The notes below the pieces were generated by a model, which searched no databases, was not told the DNA's origin, and saw only the letters and a list, made by a program, of their open reading frames with translations. A DNA stretch of 64,000 nucleotides from positions 3,038,001 through 3,102,000 of the forward strand of contig NC_057370.1 of assembly GCF_016906535.1 (NCBI RefSeq), in the 5' to 3' direction. The translations under genes were made by a program, and so were the position numbers. Shown one piece after another: positions 24,391-36,119 of the stretch. Every line of letters begins with the position of its first letter. Positions within the stretch are counted from its first letter, which is position 1. Origin of the DNA: Rhizoctonia solani (Eukaryota > Basidiomycota > Agaricomycetes > Cantharellales > Ceratobasidiaceae).

Positions 24391-24843
24391 TTATGCTCGG
24401 TGGACGTCAAAAACAAGCGCTAGTAGCGGTAGACCCAGGTGGAGCCAAGGCAAAGCATGTGGCAACATCGTTGCAACAAACACATGGCTCGAAGCCGAGA
24501 AAATGTCAATGTTGATCACGCCTAGTTGCAACCCCACTTTAGGAACCGTGGCGGATTTGGGAATCTCAGGATAGTTATAAATAATGATATCGTCCTCCGA
24601 TAACTCGAAGCAGTTGACGGTCCCGTGACAGGACATCACCACAATTGGTGGCAAGTGGAACGTTGTACCTGCCCAGGCGCAAGGCTGCAAAACAGTTGCA
24701 ATGTCAAAGTGATTTGTTTGCGCCCGTGCGATCCTGTGATCACCTCCTCGGTGTATATTTCCAATCATCTGTCGAATTCGATCATCACTAGGAAGAAACA
24801 CTATAGCGATAGTTATTAATACACTGGGTTGAATCGGTAACAT
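24391..24843 (-). CDS. Orphan hypothetical protein, 150 codons
   Basis: A single long frame just upstream of the F-box/LRR-like gene on the same strand. The middle reads VMSCHGTVNCFELSEDDIII and the C-terminus is hydrophobic (VFVATMLPHALPWLHLGLPLL). I recognise no family. It could instead be the 3' exon of a gene whose 5' end lies above 24843. Confidence 0.35.
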   Translation of the reverse strand: MLPIQPSVLITIAIVFLPSDDRIRQMIGNIHRGGDHRIARAQTNHFDIATVLQPCAWAGTTFHLPPIVVMSCHGTVNCFELSEDDIIIYNYPEIPKSATVPKVGLQLGVINIDIFSASSHVFVATMLPHALPWLHLGLPLLALVFDVHRA

Positions 24844-25511
24844 ACATACTTGGTGGATAGAGATCGCTAGGCACTCAATCTGCCACAGCTCCTGTGTGGA
24901 GTTCCAGGATGAGCCATTGATTATCCCCCATTATCTAACTATATATGGTTTATAATTGGTGGACTTGTACAACCTCTTTCTTTCTCCTGGGGCCGAAATC
25001 AATGTAAGCAGATGGCCTTGTATCAAGCTCACCAATATAGTGGTCAAATACCTTGCTTGGACTGTACCGATGGGTAAGATTTCCCAAAAGTAAACGATTG
25101 AAAGAGTGAGGAATAAGCGAGATAAACCGCAGTCAAAAGCAAGCTCATTATAGTATACTTTATTCAAAGTGCCATAGTCTGGGGAGACATGTCCTTCGCC
25201 GTAGATTCAAACATTTTTAGCATTCACTTTGTATGGATGTACTAATCTAGTGTTGGTTGATGCGCAGACCTTGTATGGAGAATGAGTTGATATGTAACCT
25301 GCACAGCCCCTGTGCGTGTAACTTGGCGAGAAATAATAACATAAATAGATAAAGTACAAAGACAAAAGATCCGGAAACCCTAAGTACGCCAGCTAAGAGG
25401 AACAATTGCCCGCCAATTGGTTGATTCAAATAAATAGGATATTCGGTCACTCCATCGCCCTCCTCCCGACCCCCTTGCTCAAAACAAGAGACACACTTTA
25501 GTACTTGAAGA
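24844..25511. other. Spacer without supported gene
   Basis: An AT-rich stretch with only short overlapping frames. Nothing was recognised beyond its position as terminator region for copy 3 and upstream region of the orphan frame. Confidence 0.4.
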
Positions 25512-26854
25512 CTATATGGTCACTAGAGCCCAATGGTCACCAGAACCCAGGCGCTCGAATTCGTATTGATATGATCTTGAAGAAGATCGACCTACGACTG
25601 ATACAAGCAATCGATCGCCCTTGCATTTACGTAGCACCGTCCACTCGCTCGGCTCGGTTCGCCCTGGAGACAAAAAACTTCCAAACGAAATAATCTTTAG
25701 TAATTTGTGCCTTGCGCTTAGGAGACTCGCCGCCAAGGACTCGGCGTTTCCGACTGAATCTTGTAGTTCGTATTCGCACTGAGGGCAGGAGCTTGACCAG
25801 AGTATCTTATCTGCAAGAAGGGGCATATTTGGATTGATTGGAGGTGCACCTTCTGGGGCTAGGGCGGCTAGATGCAGCGCATTATGCATCATTACCCCAT
25901 CGACAGGGTTCGTGCGATCGTGGTGTCCCCTGGGGTGATATTGCCTATGCTCTAATCGATGTCTGAAAACACTATCCAGGTTGATAAAAAAGCTATTGAT
26001 ATAGAGCTGTTCCAGGTAGACTAAGCCCTCAATATATTTCCCCAGTATAGTCTGCCTGAAAGTCAGCAGAGTTGTGATAAGCGTTATGAATCACGTACCG
26101 CATGGTCTCGCACGTTATCTTCGTGATGACCTACCAGGTAGTCGGTATGATTATTGATACGCCACCACTTGCACCCAGGATCTTCGAACATTGTGCATCT
26201 AACTAATCGGAGCTCTACGAGCCTTGAGCAGCAGGATTCGATAAGAGAAACAAGACGCTGAGTTGATCCATGGAAGTGGAGTATTTCGAGTCGTCTCAGG
26301 GACGACGGAAACTTATTTACCCCAGTTAAGATACGAAAACTCTGTTGTGAACTATCGTATCGCAATAAGTTATGGTACCCAATGCTAAGACACTGTAGCT
26401 CTGTCAAAGGGGTCAGGTCGAAAGCATTAGGTTCCCATTCGTCAGAGAGTGTGAGGATGCTAATGCGACTGCTGAGTGAGAGTGCGATCGAGCATATATA
26501 AAAAGGGCATACATACCGAATTCCAAGTGGCAGGCTACTACCGCGACATCGAGTATGTGATAGGCATTGTAGCGCGTAACATGTAGCCCACGTTGTTTGC
26601 CAAATGCCAATAACTATTCTTCGGAGATGCGTCGAGGTCTTTGCGAGAGGTACGATGAACGACCAATATTCGTCCCTCTTTTTGCGAAAATCCCAGATTG
26701 TCTTTGCCTCCCTCAGAACGGAATCAACATAGCTGTGGCATATAAGGTTGAGTATATCATCAGGCAAGGCTGTCGATGACGGTCTAGGGTTCAGGGCGCT
26801 GGCAGCGGAAAAATGTAAGTCATAAAGGTGCGTGCCAACCACTGCCGAGTTCAC
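25512..26854 (-). CDS. F-box-like/LRR-like family protein, copy 3
   Basis: The F-box-like exon has ALPDDILNLICHSYVDSVL and PLAKTSTHLRRIVIGIW. The middle has FPSSLRRLEILHFHGS, SCCSRLVELRLVRCTMF and CKWWRINNHTDYL, ending at RDHAV before an intron (about 26095-26055). The last exon has FFINLDSVFRHRLEHRQYHP, the Cys pair SSCPQCEYEL, then AESLAASLLSARHKLLKIIS, FLSPGRTEPSEW and a C-terminus HWALVTI. The first codon of the long frame is GTG directly after a splice-acceptor-like CCAG, so an upstream leader exon with the true ATG is likely but not identified. This copy is closest to copy 4 and lies next to it in the same direction. Confidence 0.72.
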
Positions 26855-28075
26855 CTGGCGCAGGTCAAATAAGGGGGAAACAATCGTAAGTATGTATCTT
26901 TGAAATGAAGAAGGGATATCATCTTATGCAGGACGCCGAGGTATGATGGGGGTTCAAACAGTCCCCCCGAAGTTTTATTGTGTTGCTATTGCATAGCCTT
27001 GACCTGATCATGGCTAGCGCTAGTCGCTCGCATGAATATGATCACCGCTCGGACTGATGGTTATAACTCCCTTAGTTCATGTGATTGGTGAGCGCCAGTA
27101 TCTTTTGAAAAGATTGATCGATTGATTCTATACCTACAAGATAGACTGACCAGAAACGTATGTTATGAGACTAATATGTGTCACATATACACATATAATA
27201 AGCTGATTCCCCAACAGTATATTTCGCTACTTGAACCATACCTTGACAGCTTCAAATTCAGCAAATTTAGGTGCGGACAATCCAGCCGTCCGTTGGTCAG
27301 CCTACTTTCAGGAGCACCAGTAACAGAGTCTTTACTTTTTAAAGTGCATGTATACGAGATATACGATAGTTTAGAATACGGTGTAAAATTGGGACCTATT
27401 CCCAGTAGGCTGGTGATTCTGTTCCAACCACAATCGCTTGCCAAATGATACGAGGTGACTAATTGTGAAGGATATATTAGTAAATATAAGCAAAGCTCTT
27501 TAGTCGCATATAGTATTGGATGAATGATACCCAAACGGGGTACATCCATCAATGTGATGAGCCCAAACGACGTACTATGATCAAAACTCTCTTGGTGAAT
27601 ACAAATAAGTGAATTGTACTTAAGTACTTCTACGAATAAGCTAGACATTGATACCCGAGAAAGGCTTAAGATGATAGAGTCGTCTTTAAGGACCCACGTG
27701 GATAATATCTAGGCTAGCAAATCGTACCGGCGGTCTTTTACTATATTGGGGCGGGCGTAGTCGACCTTTAATTCAATCATTAGTCAATGTACACTCAGAC
27801 GCAGTGGCGTAATCAATACATTTATGACATTGAGTGCAAAAGCGGTTGAACACAAGAAGGTGCCGCATACATAGCGTATAGTGCAAGGCTAGCCAACCTA
27901 AGGCGTGAACTAAATCAAATATTACATTAGATTCATTTACATGGAACAATTCGAATCCCTCGATCAAATAATATTAATAGGCCGAATTGGAATAAATACA
28001 GAGCATGATGAAATCAAACTAGCATACCCGAACAGAGCAAACATATATATTTGTTGCGCATGAGTATTCCAATCA
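26855..28075. other. Spacer between copies 3 and 4
   Basis: About 1.2 kb, AT-rich. Two ORFs of 108 and 155 codons occupy the same bases on opposite strands (27122-27648) and neither has a domain motif. The stretch near 27060-27110 (GATTGGTGAGCGCC) resembles one upstream of copy 4 near 29640, consistent with duplication of gene plus promoter. Confidence 0.4.
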
Positions 28076-29375
28076 TTATCCCAGTAGGGTCCATTGAGGG
28101 CCATAGTCCAGACGTTCGAATTCGTGTAGTTTCCAAGATTGGCCCGTACCCGGTCGCTGAGTCCATACCGCCAGGCGTGAACCATTACGCTCTCGCACTA
28201 TCATCCACTCGCTTGGCTCGGTTCGTCCCTGAGAAAGGAATCCTCCAAACGAAACAGTCTTTAGTGATTTGTGTCTCGCGCTTAGCAGGCTCACCGCCAG
28301 GCGCTCAGTGACTTCAATAGGTGCCTCCAGCTCACGTTTACACTGGGGGCAAGAAACGGCCCACAGTTTCTTGTCGGCAAGGCGAGGTATTCTAGTGTTA
28401 ATTGGTGGAGCGTCGTCGGACGCCTGGGCGGCAAGATGTAGAGGGTTATATGCTCTTATTCCGTAAAGCGGATCCGTAACATCACGGTGCCCCCGCGGGT
28501 GATATTGCTTATGATTCAAACGATGTCGAAACACACTGTCCAAATCAGCAAAGTAATAGTTGATATGAAAGTGCTGTAGTTCTAGACCTTCAAGCTGACT
28601 TGCTAGCACAGCCTGTCTATAGATGAGTGTCAGCTCGGTGAATATAATCCTGGTTACCTACAATCTGTCCCAATGCGGTATCCCGATGAGATCCTATCAA
28701 GTATTGGTTGTGGCTGTTGACACGCCACCACCCACAATCTGGGTTATTAAACATTGTACAAAGGACCAGCCGAAGTTCAACGAGTTTAGGACAACAAGAC
28801 TTGACGAGGGGGAGAAAGTTCTGTACAGATCCATGAAAGTGCAAGATCTCGAGTCTTCTTAGAGAAAACGGAAGAGAGCTAACGCCAGGGAGAATCCGAA
28901 ACTGCTGAAGTGGGCGACTATAGGACAATAGCTTGTGATAATCAATGCTGAGGTTTTCGAGCTTCTTTAGTGCGGGTAGATTCAGATTGAGGTTCTCGGG
29001 GTTCCAGTGGTCATCAACGGTAAGTATGCTTGATATCAATCATCGATCAAAGAACCAGCAAGAAGGCAGAAGTAATTATACTCACCGAAGACCAGGTGGT
29101 AGACGATCGCCATGAGACTGTACGTGAGATAAACATGTTTTTGAGCAGCAAGTAGCCCATTTTGCTTGCCAGATTGCAATAACTATCGCTCGTAAACCCT
29201 TGGAAGTCCTAGCCAGTGGTGCAATTGAGGTCCAATAGGCCTTTCTTCCTTTGCGAAGTTCTCGGATGGTATTGACCTTAGAAAGAACCGTCTCAACATA
29301 CAATTGGACTATAAACCTGATAATGTCTTCCGGTAAATCGATCGGCGAGGTAGCAGGGCTCAGGGTACTATTCAT
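28076..29375 (-). CDS. F-box-like/LRR-like family protein, copy 4
   Basis: The start at 29375 (MNSTLSPATSPIDLPEDIIR) gives an F-box-like motif at about residue 14. ARTSKGLRAIVIAIWQAKWA follows, then an exon with LSIDYHKLLSY, FSLRRLEILHFHGSVQNFL, VELRLVLCTMFNNPDCGWW and GQIV before an intron (28665 down). The last exon has FADLDSVFRHRLNHKQYHP, the Cys pair VSCPQCKREL, TERLAVSLLSARHKSLKTVS, FLSQGRTEPSEW and the end PQWTLLG. The three main exons read through without a forced frame change. It is very similar to copy 3 over the whole length, by eye roughly 60 percent in the last exon, suggesting a fairly recent tandem duplication. Role: SCF adaptor by analogy only. Confidence 0.75.
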
Positions 29376-30186
29376 AGGGGCATATAAGTTGTCGATACAT
29401 AAGTAGGATATCACTAGCCTCACCTCGTGATATCAGTAGGATCCGGAGCTCGTGAGAGCAAAGTGTTTACCAAACGAAAAAGGACGTTCATATTCAACGG
29501 GTGGGGTGTGATTGCAGTCTATAAGTCTCCAGAAGGGGGCTTTATTTCCCTGAGATTGCACCGCCCCATAGGCAGCTTTAGACCAGTGCCAATCACTAGT
29601 TGCGACCTTGTTCTAGGCTACCCCGTGGTTATGTTCGTTTTTGTCCGATTGGTGGGCGCTCTCAGATAAGGCGATTGACTTGCGCCAACGACCCGTGGGT
29701 TGATTATAGTTAAGCGAACTGGTTGATAGTTCTCTATCCGGATGGATCAGTGTCAGCTCGTTAGGCTAAAACTATCACTCTTTATAGGATGTCCCTCCTT
29801 TCCGTCGCGGAAGCAAATCTTTTTAGAGCGCATGTATCTATAATATACCGACAGCTTGAGATAGTTCTATGTGTCATGGCCTAACGTAGTTATTAACTTT
29901 AAGTGCACAAAGTTCGTTTCTAATTACCTCGCATTCTTCCATTATGGCTATCCATACCTATATCATGACGTCGTTTGAACAAGCCCATAATGCACACCCG
30001 TAAAATGAATAAATCCTTTCGAAGAGAGATACAAACACAACTCATGTTTTTTATACGTGTTAAATTATATATTACATACTCCAGCCCAAGAAGAACATAA
30101 TTGGCACGTTTTGTGAGAACGCGCATGGTCGTCCAAGTCCGAAAGTTAATACAAACAAGAACACAAACCGCTAGTTAAAATTCACA
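29376..30186. promoter_or_regulatory. Upstream region of copy 4 and 3' region of copy 5
   Basis: No supported gene. It includes sequence near 29630-29665 that resembles the upstream region of copy 3. The rest is AT-rich with short frames only. Confidence 0.35.
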
Positions 30187-31667
30187 TTAGTCCCCCAGTG
30201 GTGGAGGTCCCCATCTATCGTTTGAGCCAACCATCTCCTGTATTATACGAGAGCTAGGGCGGTCTGGATCCTCAGTCCAGACCTGCAGGTCTGTACCACA
30301 CCATTGCCGTCCCACGCGCCAGGAGCTCGGCGTGATGCGCTTGTCCGAGAGAAAATTTGCAAATGACACATGCTTTAGGGGCTTGATATGCGCAGCGAGA
30401 ATTCCGGAGGACAGGCGCTCCGCGATCTCGATTGGTCTCGCAAACTCCCGCTCGCACTCGGGGCACGGCACGCTCCACAGTTTACGTTCTGCCAAACGAA
30501 CAGTAGTCGAATCGATTGGAGGGCCATTATCCCTCGCCAGCGCCATAGCCCTGGCTTGTAAATTGTTGAATATCCCAACTCCGTCGACGTGGGATGCTCT
30601 ATCTCGTATGGGGTGGTAGCGTTTGTGTGCGTCCTCAAATCGATGGGTAAGAACGGCGTGTATGCTGTTAAGATAGTGGCCGATGTGGAGGGCTTCAAGC
30701 AACGGAAGCCCACGTAGAAGGTGTGCCATATGGTTCTAACCCAGCAATCTTAGGATTCACTAAAAATCTCCAAAAATAGGCTTACATACCGCGTAATCTA
30801 CTACAGTGGGCACTTCAGAAGACTTCATATAGTCGTGATCTTGATTACGCGTATGCGTCCGCCAGTACCAGCAATCGGGGTCATTAAACATCGTGCATCG
30901 TACGAGGCGCAGTTCGGTGAGTCCAGGGCAGCAATCCGAGACCAGTCTGATCACTTCTTCCTCGGGCGTATGCAGCCGTAGTATTTCCAACTGCCGAAGA
31001 GAACGAGGATACGAAGAAATACAGCGAAACCGGCGGAAACATTGCTGAGACTGGCTCCATTCAACGCCAGTATGGTAGTTGATACTGGCAATCTCTAGTA
31101 CTGTGCACATAGCCAGATTGAAGTCGATAGGAAGTGAACCTGCTTCAGCCGTGATAATCCTGAGCGGGCGGTTTGGAATCAATATATTGGTAGATACGTT
31201 GCGATTGAGTGGCACACGCACCAGACGCCTAATCCTGGCACCCGCGCACCCGAACTTGCTCTTTCATAGCGTTGATTGTAACCACATGAACCCCATATCT
31301 TGTACAAACTACCTCTGATCACTTGGTGAAAAAGTTTGGAACATCTTGCTATTCTACAAACTTCTCGCATGAAGTGTTTCTGTTGAATCCTGTAGTCTCG
31401 CACTGTTCCGTATTGGAATTCATTAAGGAGTAGTGTGATATTCAACGAGAAAATCTCGTCAAGTATTTCTGGAGGGAGAGGTATACATCGTCTAGGGCGG
31501 CCAACAATCGGCTTCGGAAGAATACTGCCCATCAATCGGACGTGTTAGCTAATGTCAGATAAGTCCATCGCAAGAACATACCCTGTCCAAGGCGGTGGGT
31601 AGATCTTGTGGCAGAAGGAAAAGAGAATAATGAGAACGGAAGACCAGATGTCTGTGAGAGAGAACAT
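30187..31667 (-). CDS. F-box-like/LRR-like family protein, copy 5, with hydrophobic leader
   Basis: Exon 1 (31667 to about 31580) encodes MFSLTDIWSSVLIILFSF, a signal-anchor-like leader. It joins in phase across an intron with a GCTAAC branch site to ILPKPIVGRPRRCIPLPPE, giving the F-box-like LPPEILDEIF. The next exon has LRQLEILRLHTPEEEV, CCPGLTELRLVRCTMFNDPD and VVDYAV at the intron. The last exon has LEALHIGHYLNSIHAVLTHR, YHPIRD, the Cys pair VPCPECEREF, IEIAERLSSGILAAHIKPLK and SSWRV, ending WGPPPLGD. The join near 31270 is not clean. If the leader is real, this member would sit at a membrane, unusual for an F-box protein. Confidence 0.74.
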
Positions 31668-31893
31668 GGTGGTGAAACGTTAAATGGCGAAGCCTGGTTT
31701 CTTATAGCCATGGAACGCGGATAGCGCCTATGCGGTGAACCTCGAGGCAGATTTGATTCTCTCGGATTAATCGTTTCTGTTCAGAAAGGGGGGGTGATGA
31801 GGTAATAAGCTCCCATTCCATGCGTATACACTATACAGGTCAGATGGTGATATTGGAGGCGCACCCGTTTCTCAAAGATCCAGCCATTCGTGC
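31668..31893. other. Short spacer
   Basis: This stretch lies between the start of copy 5 and the end of the DUF4139/DUF4140 gene. It is the likely promoter of copy 5. No motif was identified. Confidence 0.3.
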
Positions 31894-33867
31894 TCAACCG
31901 GCGGAGAGGCTCTCCGCGAAAGCTCGATTTCGACGTCGCCAGAAGGTGGCATATTGCAGCTCAAGCTCCACTCGACCTGTCCCCCTGTTGTCGACTTCCA
32001 AAGGCGCCCATCGCATCCTGAGACCCTTCTGAGGATTCTTCCACGAATATTGCCCCCCTTTATCCCCGTCCAAACCGCTGTTCCACCATGCCGTAGGTCC
32101 TACAACGGTGTTCAATTCCATTGAAATCATGACGTGGACCTCGAGACTTGCGTATGTGCTGACGGAGGATATGATCCAGAACTCGTACAGAGACCGGCAA
32201 GACCGGGCATGACGAATAATGATTGTCTGGGACTGGACAGAGACGGACTGCTTTTCTTTGGCCATAAATGGAAAACCTGACTGTGAAATCTTACGATTGA
32301 GTGTCTTGGCTGTCGAGTATGATACATGCAGGGCAGAGTCAATGCCCGAGGGAATCTTGAATGACCCGTTCGGGGATACCTGCTTGTGATGTCATATATT
32401 GTCCGAATCGAGCGATAAATGAGCACTGTACCTGGATTCGACCCTTGGAGGCAAAGTTATTATCCATAGAATACTGAGATCCCAGGAAGCAAGGTAAATT
32501 CGCTCGAGTGGGTCAAGTTGCGCCGCCAAGACTAGTCATTGTAATCGTTTGGATTAGCCCAAGCAAAGAAGCCTTGCCGTCAAGAAGACGCTCTTCTTCT
32601 GACGCGGCGCACAAACCCATTCCAAATCGGCCTCAAGCTCGAGTACGGTGATAACAACTTTGTGACTTCCCCCGCCACTCGGATGTCCCTCTGTCCAGGA
32701 ATGTCAAATGTAGGATTAAGCACTCCCGCAGTTGCGAAGTAAGCCTGATGGAGTACCATTGGTGGTGGAGGGGAATATGCTGTAGGTCCAGCCCCCAACG
32801 CACCCTAGTCGATAGCCGATAAGAAGGGCGAAGTGGGGCAGTACATCAGGCTTGATGAACGATACGCTGGGCTTGCTGGGCTATACATTGGGTTTGTGGT
32901 GCTGTGCAGCGGGCTCGCTGAGTGGAAGTAGTCATTGCGCAGGCCGCCGGTGTTAGAAAACCAACACCCCAGGGAATGAGTTGAGGTACGCTACTATCAA
33001 ACTAAGGAGAGGAGGCAGAAAGTGCTATAGCCATATCAGACCAATTTCCTCCTGTCGTTTGAGTAATGGATGCACGGTAATGCACGGTAATTGTAAAAGA
33101 GCCTCGGCATGTCTTACCAATAGACGCGCGCACGTCATGTAGAGGAGTCCAGCTGCATCAGAAACGACTGTGACATAGCAATATCAGGTATGTGTTATAC
33201 AACTAATATGCACTGGCATACCATACGTTAACAGGAGTTCAACGGAGTCACCCGTTTCGGCCAAGACCGTTACGGTAATCGCCGTCCCACGCCCGGCTCT
33301 CCAAGTAACCTCGTTGAGTTCCTCCTGCACTTTGGTGATTTCAACATGCAACTCTTGGATTCTTTTGACGACTGCAAGTTGCCGGGGACCAGGTAAATCT
33401 AAGACGCGCTGAACACCCTCGATGTTGATGCTCTTGCTGTCAAGAGTTCGGCCATAATTCCTACAAAACTCAGATAGTTCTTGAACAGTAGTCCCCTCGT
33501 TCCGCAAGATATCGAGCGTACGGCCAATGTTGATGGCGGTCGTGGTTGCGCGGAGTTGATCATGACATGGAGCCTTGATACACTACGTCAAATATGACGG
33601 CAGTCCCTGCACTATCTGCCTGAATCGAGTCCTCATTTATACCAGATGGTAGTCGCCCGATATGGATGTGGTTTTGCTCTCTCTATAAACAGGACAATGA
33701 CAAAAGAATAGCAAACTCAAGTATATAAGAACCCACTTTAAGGACAAGTTCACCCGACGTTTTATTTCAGCACGATTAGACGGAAAGACCGTTATAGACT
33801 CTATGAGGGCGTCTTTTTCAACAGAATTGACACAAATTCGGTTGGAAACTGGCTGTTCAGATACCAT
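31894..33867 (-). CDS. DUF4139/DUF4140 protein (mucoidy-inhibitor-A-like), frame-broken
   Basis: The N-terminal exon (33867) has IESITVFPSNRAEIKRRVNL, the DUF4140 signature. It continues to SGINEDSIQADSAGTAVIFD, then a coiled-coil-like linker (RTLDSKSINIEGV, QLAVVKRIQELHVEITKVQE). DUF4139 follows with ITVTVLAETGDSVELLLTY, SWTPLHDVRAS, NPTFDIPG, FKIPSGIDSALHVSYS and VELELQY. Following the family requires frame changes near 33570, 33145 (GCAGCTGG where GCAAGCTGG is expected), about 32170 and 31945. It may be a decayed copy or carry base-call errors. Fungal members are uncharacterised. I see no signal peptide. The gene sits inside the F-box-like cluster without obvious functional link. Confidence 0.68.
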
Positions 33868-34281
33868 GGTGATGGGGCGATTGAGGAAGATACCACCATC
33901 TGACGATGTGAGTCGGGTCTCTTGAACTATGAGGACCGGTGGATGAGCCTTGTACTCGATATCGAGCCAGTAAATGGAATAAAATCAAGAACATACCGGG
34001 AAGGAGGGGAGGTCGACTATGGTAGTTCGTTGTAGATATGGTTAAATCATTGAACATACACGCGATTGGTGCATGTCCTGCTACGTTTACACAGCCATTG
34101 CTTCTTATGAATTTAACCCTTGCCAACAGAACGCACTAAACGCCATATGATTATTTAACATATGAAACTAACATGCCTGGAGCTTGTTAGTGCTAAAAAA
34201 TGTAAATTGTCGAGTAATAATACGTACATTCAGTCCAGACTTTCACGAGTCACGAGTCCTCATTGTAGCCATAACACCAAC
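33868..34281. other. Spacer between the F-box gene and the DUF4139/DUF4140 gene
   Basis: It holds an 89-codon minus-strand frame without known motif and AT-rich sequence. It probably serves as promoter of the downstream gene and terminator of the upstream one. Confidence 0.35.
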
Positions 34282-35621
34282 TCACAAATCGGCTATATGC
34301 TCGCGATTTAGCCGCTCAATAATTGCAATCAACTCATCCACATTGTCATCACTCGCTCTTTCTCTCATGTCGCCCGCTCGTCGCATGCCGAACATTCCAG
34401 GATCAGTGGCAAAGGTACCACTATTTTGAGAAAGAGTGGTATCTCCTCCTATTACGAGCCAATGACCCGCTGGTCCGTCGTCCGCCGATGAGGTCGCCGA
34501 TGAATCGGGAATAAATACCCATTCGAGGCCTGTTGGGGAAACAAAATGGCGCAGAGTAGGGCAGTGCGTGTGCCACGCCATCAGCTGGGCCTTCTCAGTA
34601 CTGGCCGGAGCACGCCCGTGATATAAAGGATATGGCGCATTGATAGTCAGGGACGAAAGATGCTCGAACGCCGATAAACCCGCCATGAAGCTGGGTGTTG
34701 TTGCGAACTTTTCTAGCATCAGCATGAGCAATGTTTTCTAAGCGAGATGATACTCACCCGGATGAGCCGACCGTCTTGCCAACTATGGAATAGTCCGTTT
34801 GCGTCTCGTATGGTGAGGCAGCTGAGCTGCTGGCATTTCTTTGCAATCTCCTGGAAAGCGTCCCTGGTCCATCCTGCGACAACAATATCGAGTGATTTCA
34901 AATGGGGCATGGCATCTAGCATCCCAGTCATTGGTCGATAAGCATCTTGAAGCTCGGCATGGACAAGATGTTCCCAGACATCACCCTGTGCCCGTGCTTG
35001 AACAATCAATTTACTGGGCCCAGCGTAATGTGTCAAGTAAGGAAGACTCCCACGACTAATGGGCAATCGTAATGTAAACGTCTCGAGTCGAAGTGTGCGA
35101 ATAGACGGTTGGGATTCGAGGACACGAGCTATCCCCGTAGACGCCGGTATATAAGAAACCAGTTTGTGCAGCGCAAATGTAGGTTGCTCAGGAAATATCC
35201 AGGACACCGGCGTATTATGAGATGCGTGCCATATTTCGAGTTCTTGCAGGTTGACACAAGCTAACAGAGCACCCAGTATACGACGATATAGTACAGGTAG
35301 ATCGGATTCGGGTACATGCAGATTCAAAGTTTCAACCAAGCTGGCAAGGTACTTGTTCGAGTTCAATGTACGAGTCCAAAGTGCAATAGTTTTCACCCAT
35401 TTTACTCTCGATCCATTTGATACATGCGAAAAATTGATGTGGGCATAAAGCCGTGGCACGACCGCAAAATAGAACGTCCGTGAAGCAAGAGCGGCGGTTG
35501 CCAGGTCGGATTTTTGGTCATGAAGAAAACTAACAATAAGAGTGGTTAGCTCTATTGGGAGATAGCACGAGGTCGAATTGTGAGAGATTGTGTTGTCCAT
35601 ATTGAATTCGCCACGATGCAA
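34282..35621 (-). CDS. F-box domain protein, intact two-exon gene
   Basis: Exon 1 is 35621-34758 and exon 2 is 34707-34282, total 1290 coding bases and 429 residues. The intron is 50 bases, GTGAGT to AAG, with a CTGAT branch site 10 bases before the acceptor. The N-terminus has the F-box CYLPIELTTLIVSFLHDQKS followed by TAALASRTFYFAVVPRLYAH, typical of agaricomycete F-box proteins. LRR-like stretches follow: VNLQELEIWH, QPSIRTLRLETFTLRL, MPHLKSLDIVVAGW, QQLSCLTIRD and LSSLTIN. The C-terminus is acidic and helical (DDNVDELIAIIERLNREH). A second ATG at 35600 is an alternative start. It would act as an SCF substrate adaptor by family analogy. It is not a member of the six-copy family. Confidence 0.78.
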
Positions 35622-36119
35622 GTCAATGCTTAGGAAAGCTAGGCGCTTTGCACAAAATCAAACACTCCCCGCATACATACACTCTATTCGGGTTCCCTGG
35701 GCCTAACCATACTATAAAGAGGGTCATCAAGAGCTATCCTATCAATCAAACCATGTCGGCAGCAGATACCCGCATCCATCGTTTATTACGATCCGGCAGC
35801 CAAGCATCATTCTTGTTCTGCTTGCACTATTAAGTGGGTAAAATGTGTCCCATTGTCAAAGCATGTATGGAATAGGGTACATGAAATCTTGGATAGACAA
35901 CCACGGACACCAAAAAAGTAAAATCGTTTATGACCAAACAGACCAGGCAGAGCCTTGATAAAATATACAAATAATATTCCATGTCACTTGATAAGAAACG
36001 GTGGGATATATATGATAGGAATACAACATTGATGCATCGAGATAAAATAGGAGGATCAGTATGTATAATGTTACACGCCCACATTCACTCAACCCAAGCC
36101 TAAAGAGTCTATAATAAAT
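35622..36119. other. Spacer between the intact F-box gene and copy 6
   Basis: AT-rich, with no gene supported. The region holds the promoter of the F-box gene and the 3' end of copy 6. Confidence 0.35.

Noticed and set aside
27122..27648. ORFs of 108 and 155 codons on opposite strands.
   Set aside because: They occupy the same AT-rich bases, have no domain motif and no intron or paralogue support.
34738..34757. A possible 20-base intron (GTGAGT…CTTAG) in the intact F-box gene that restores frame.
   Set aside because: A 50-base intron from the same donor to AAG at 34708 also restores frame and has a CTGAT branch site at the right distance; 20 bases is too short for normal fungal splicing.
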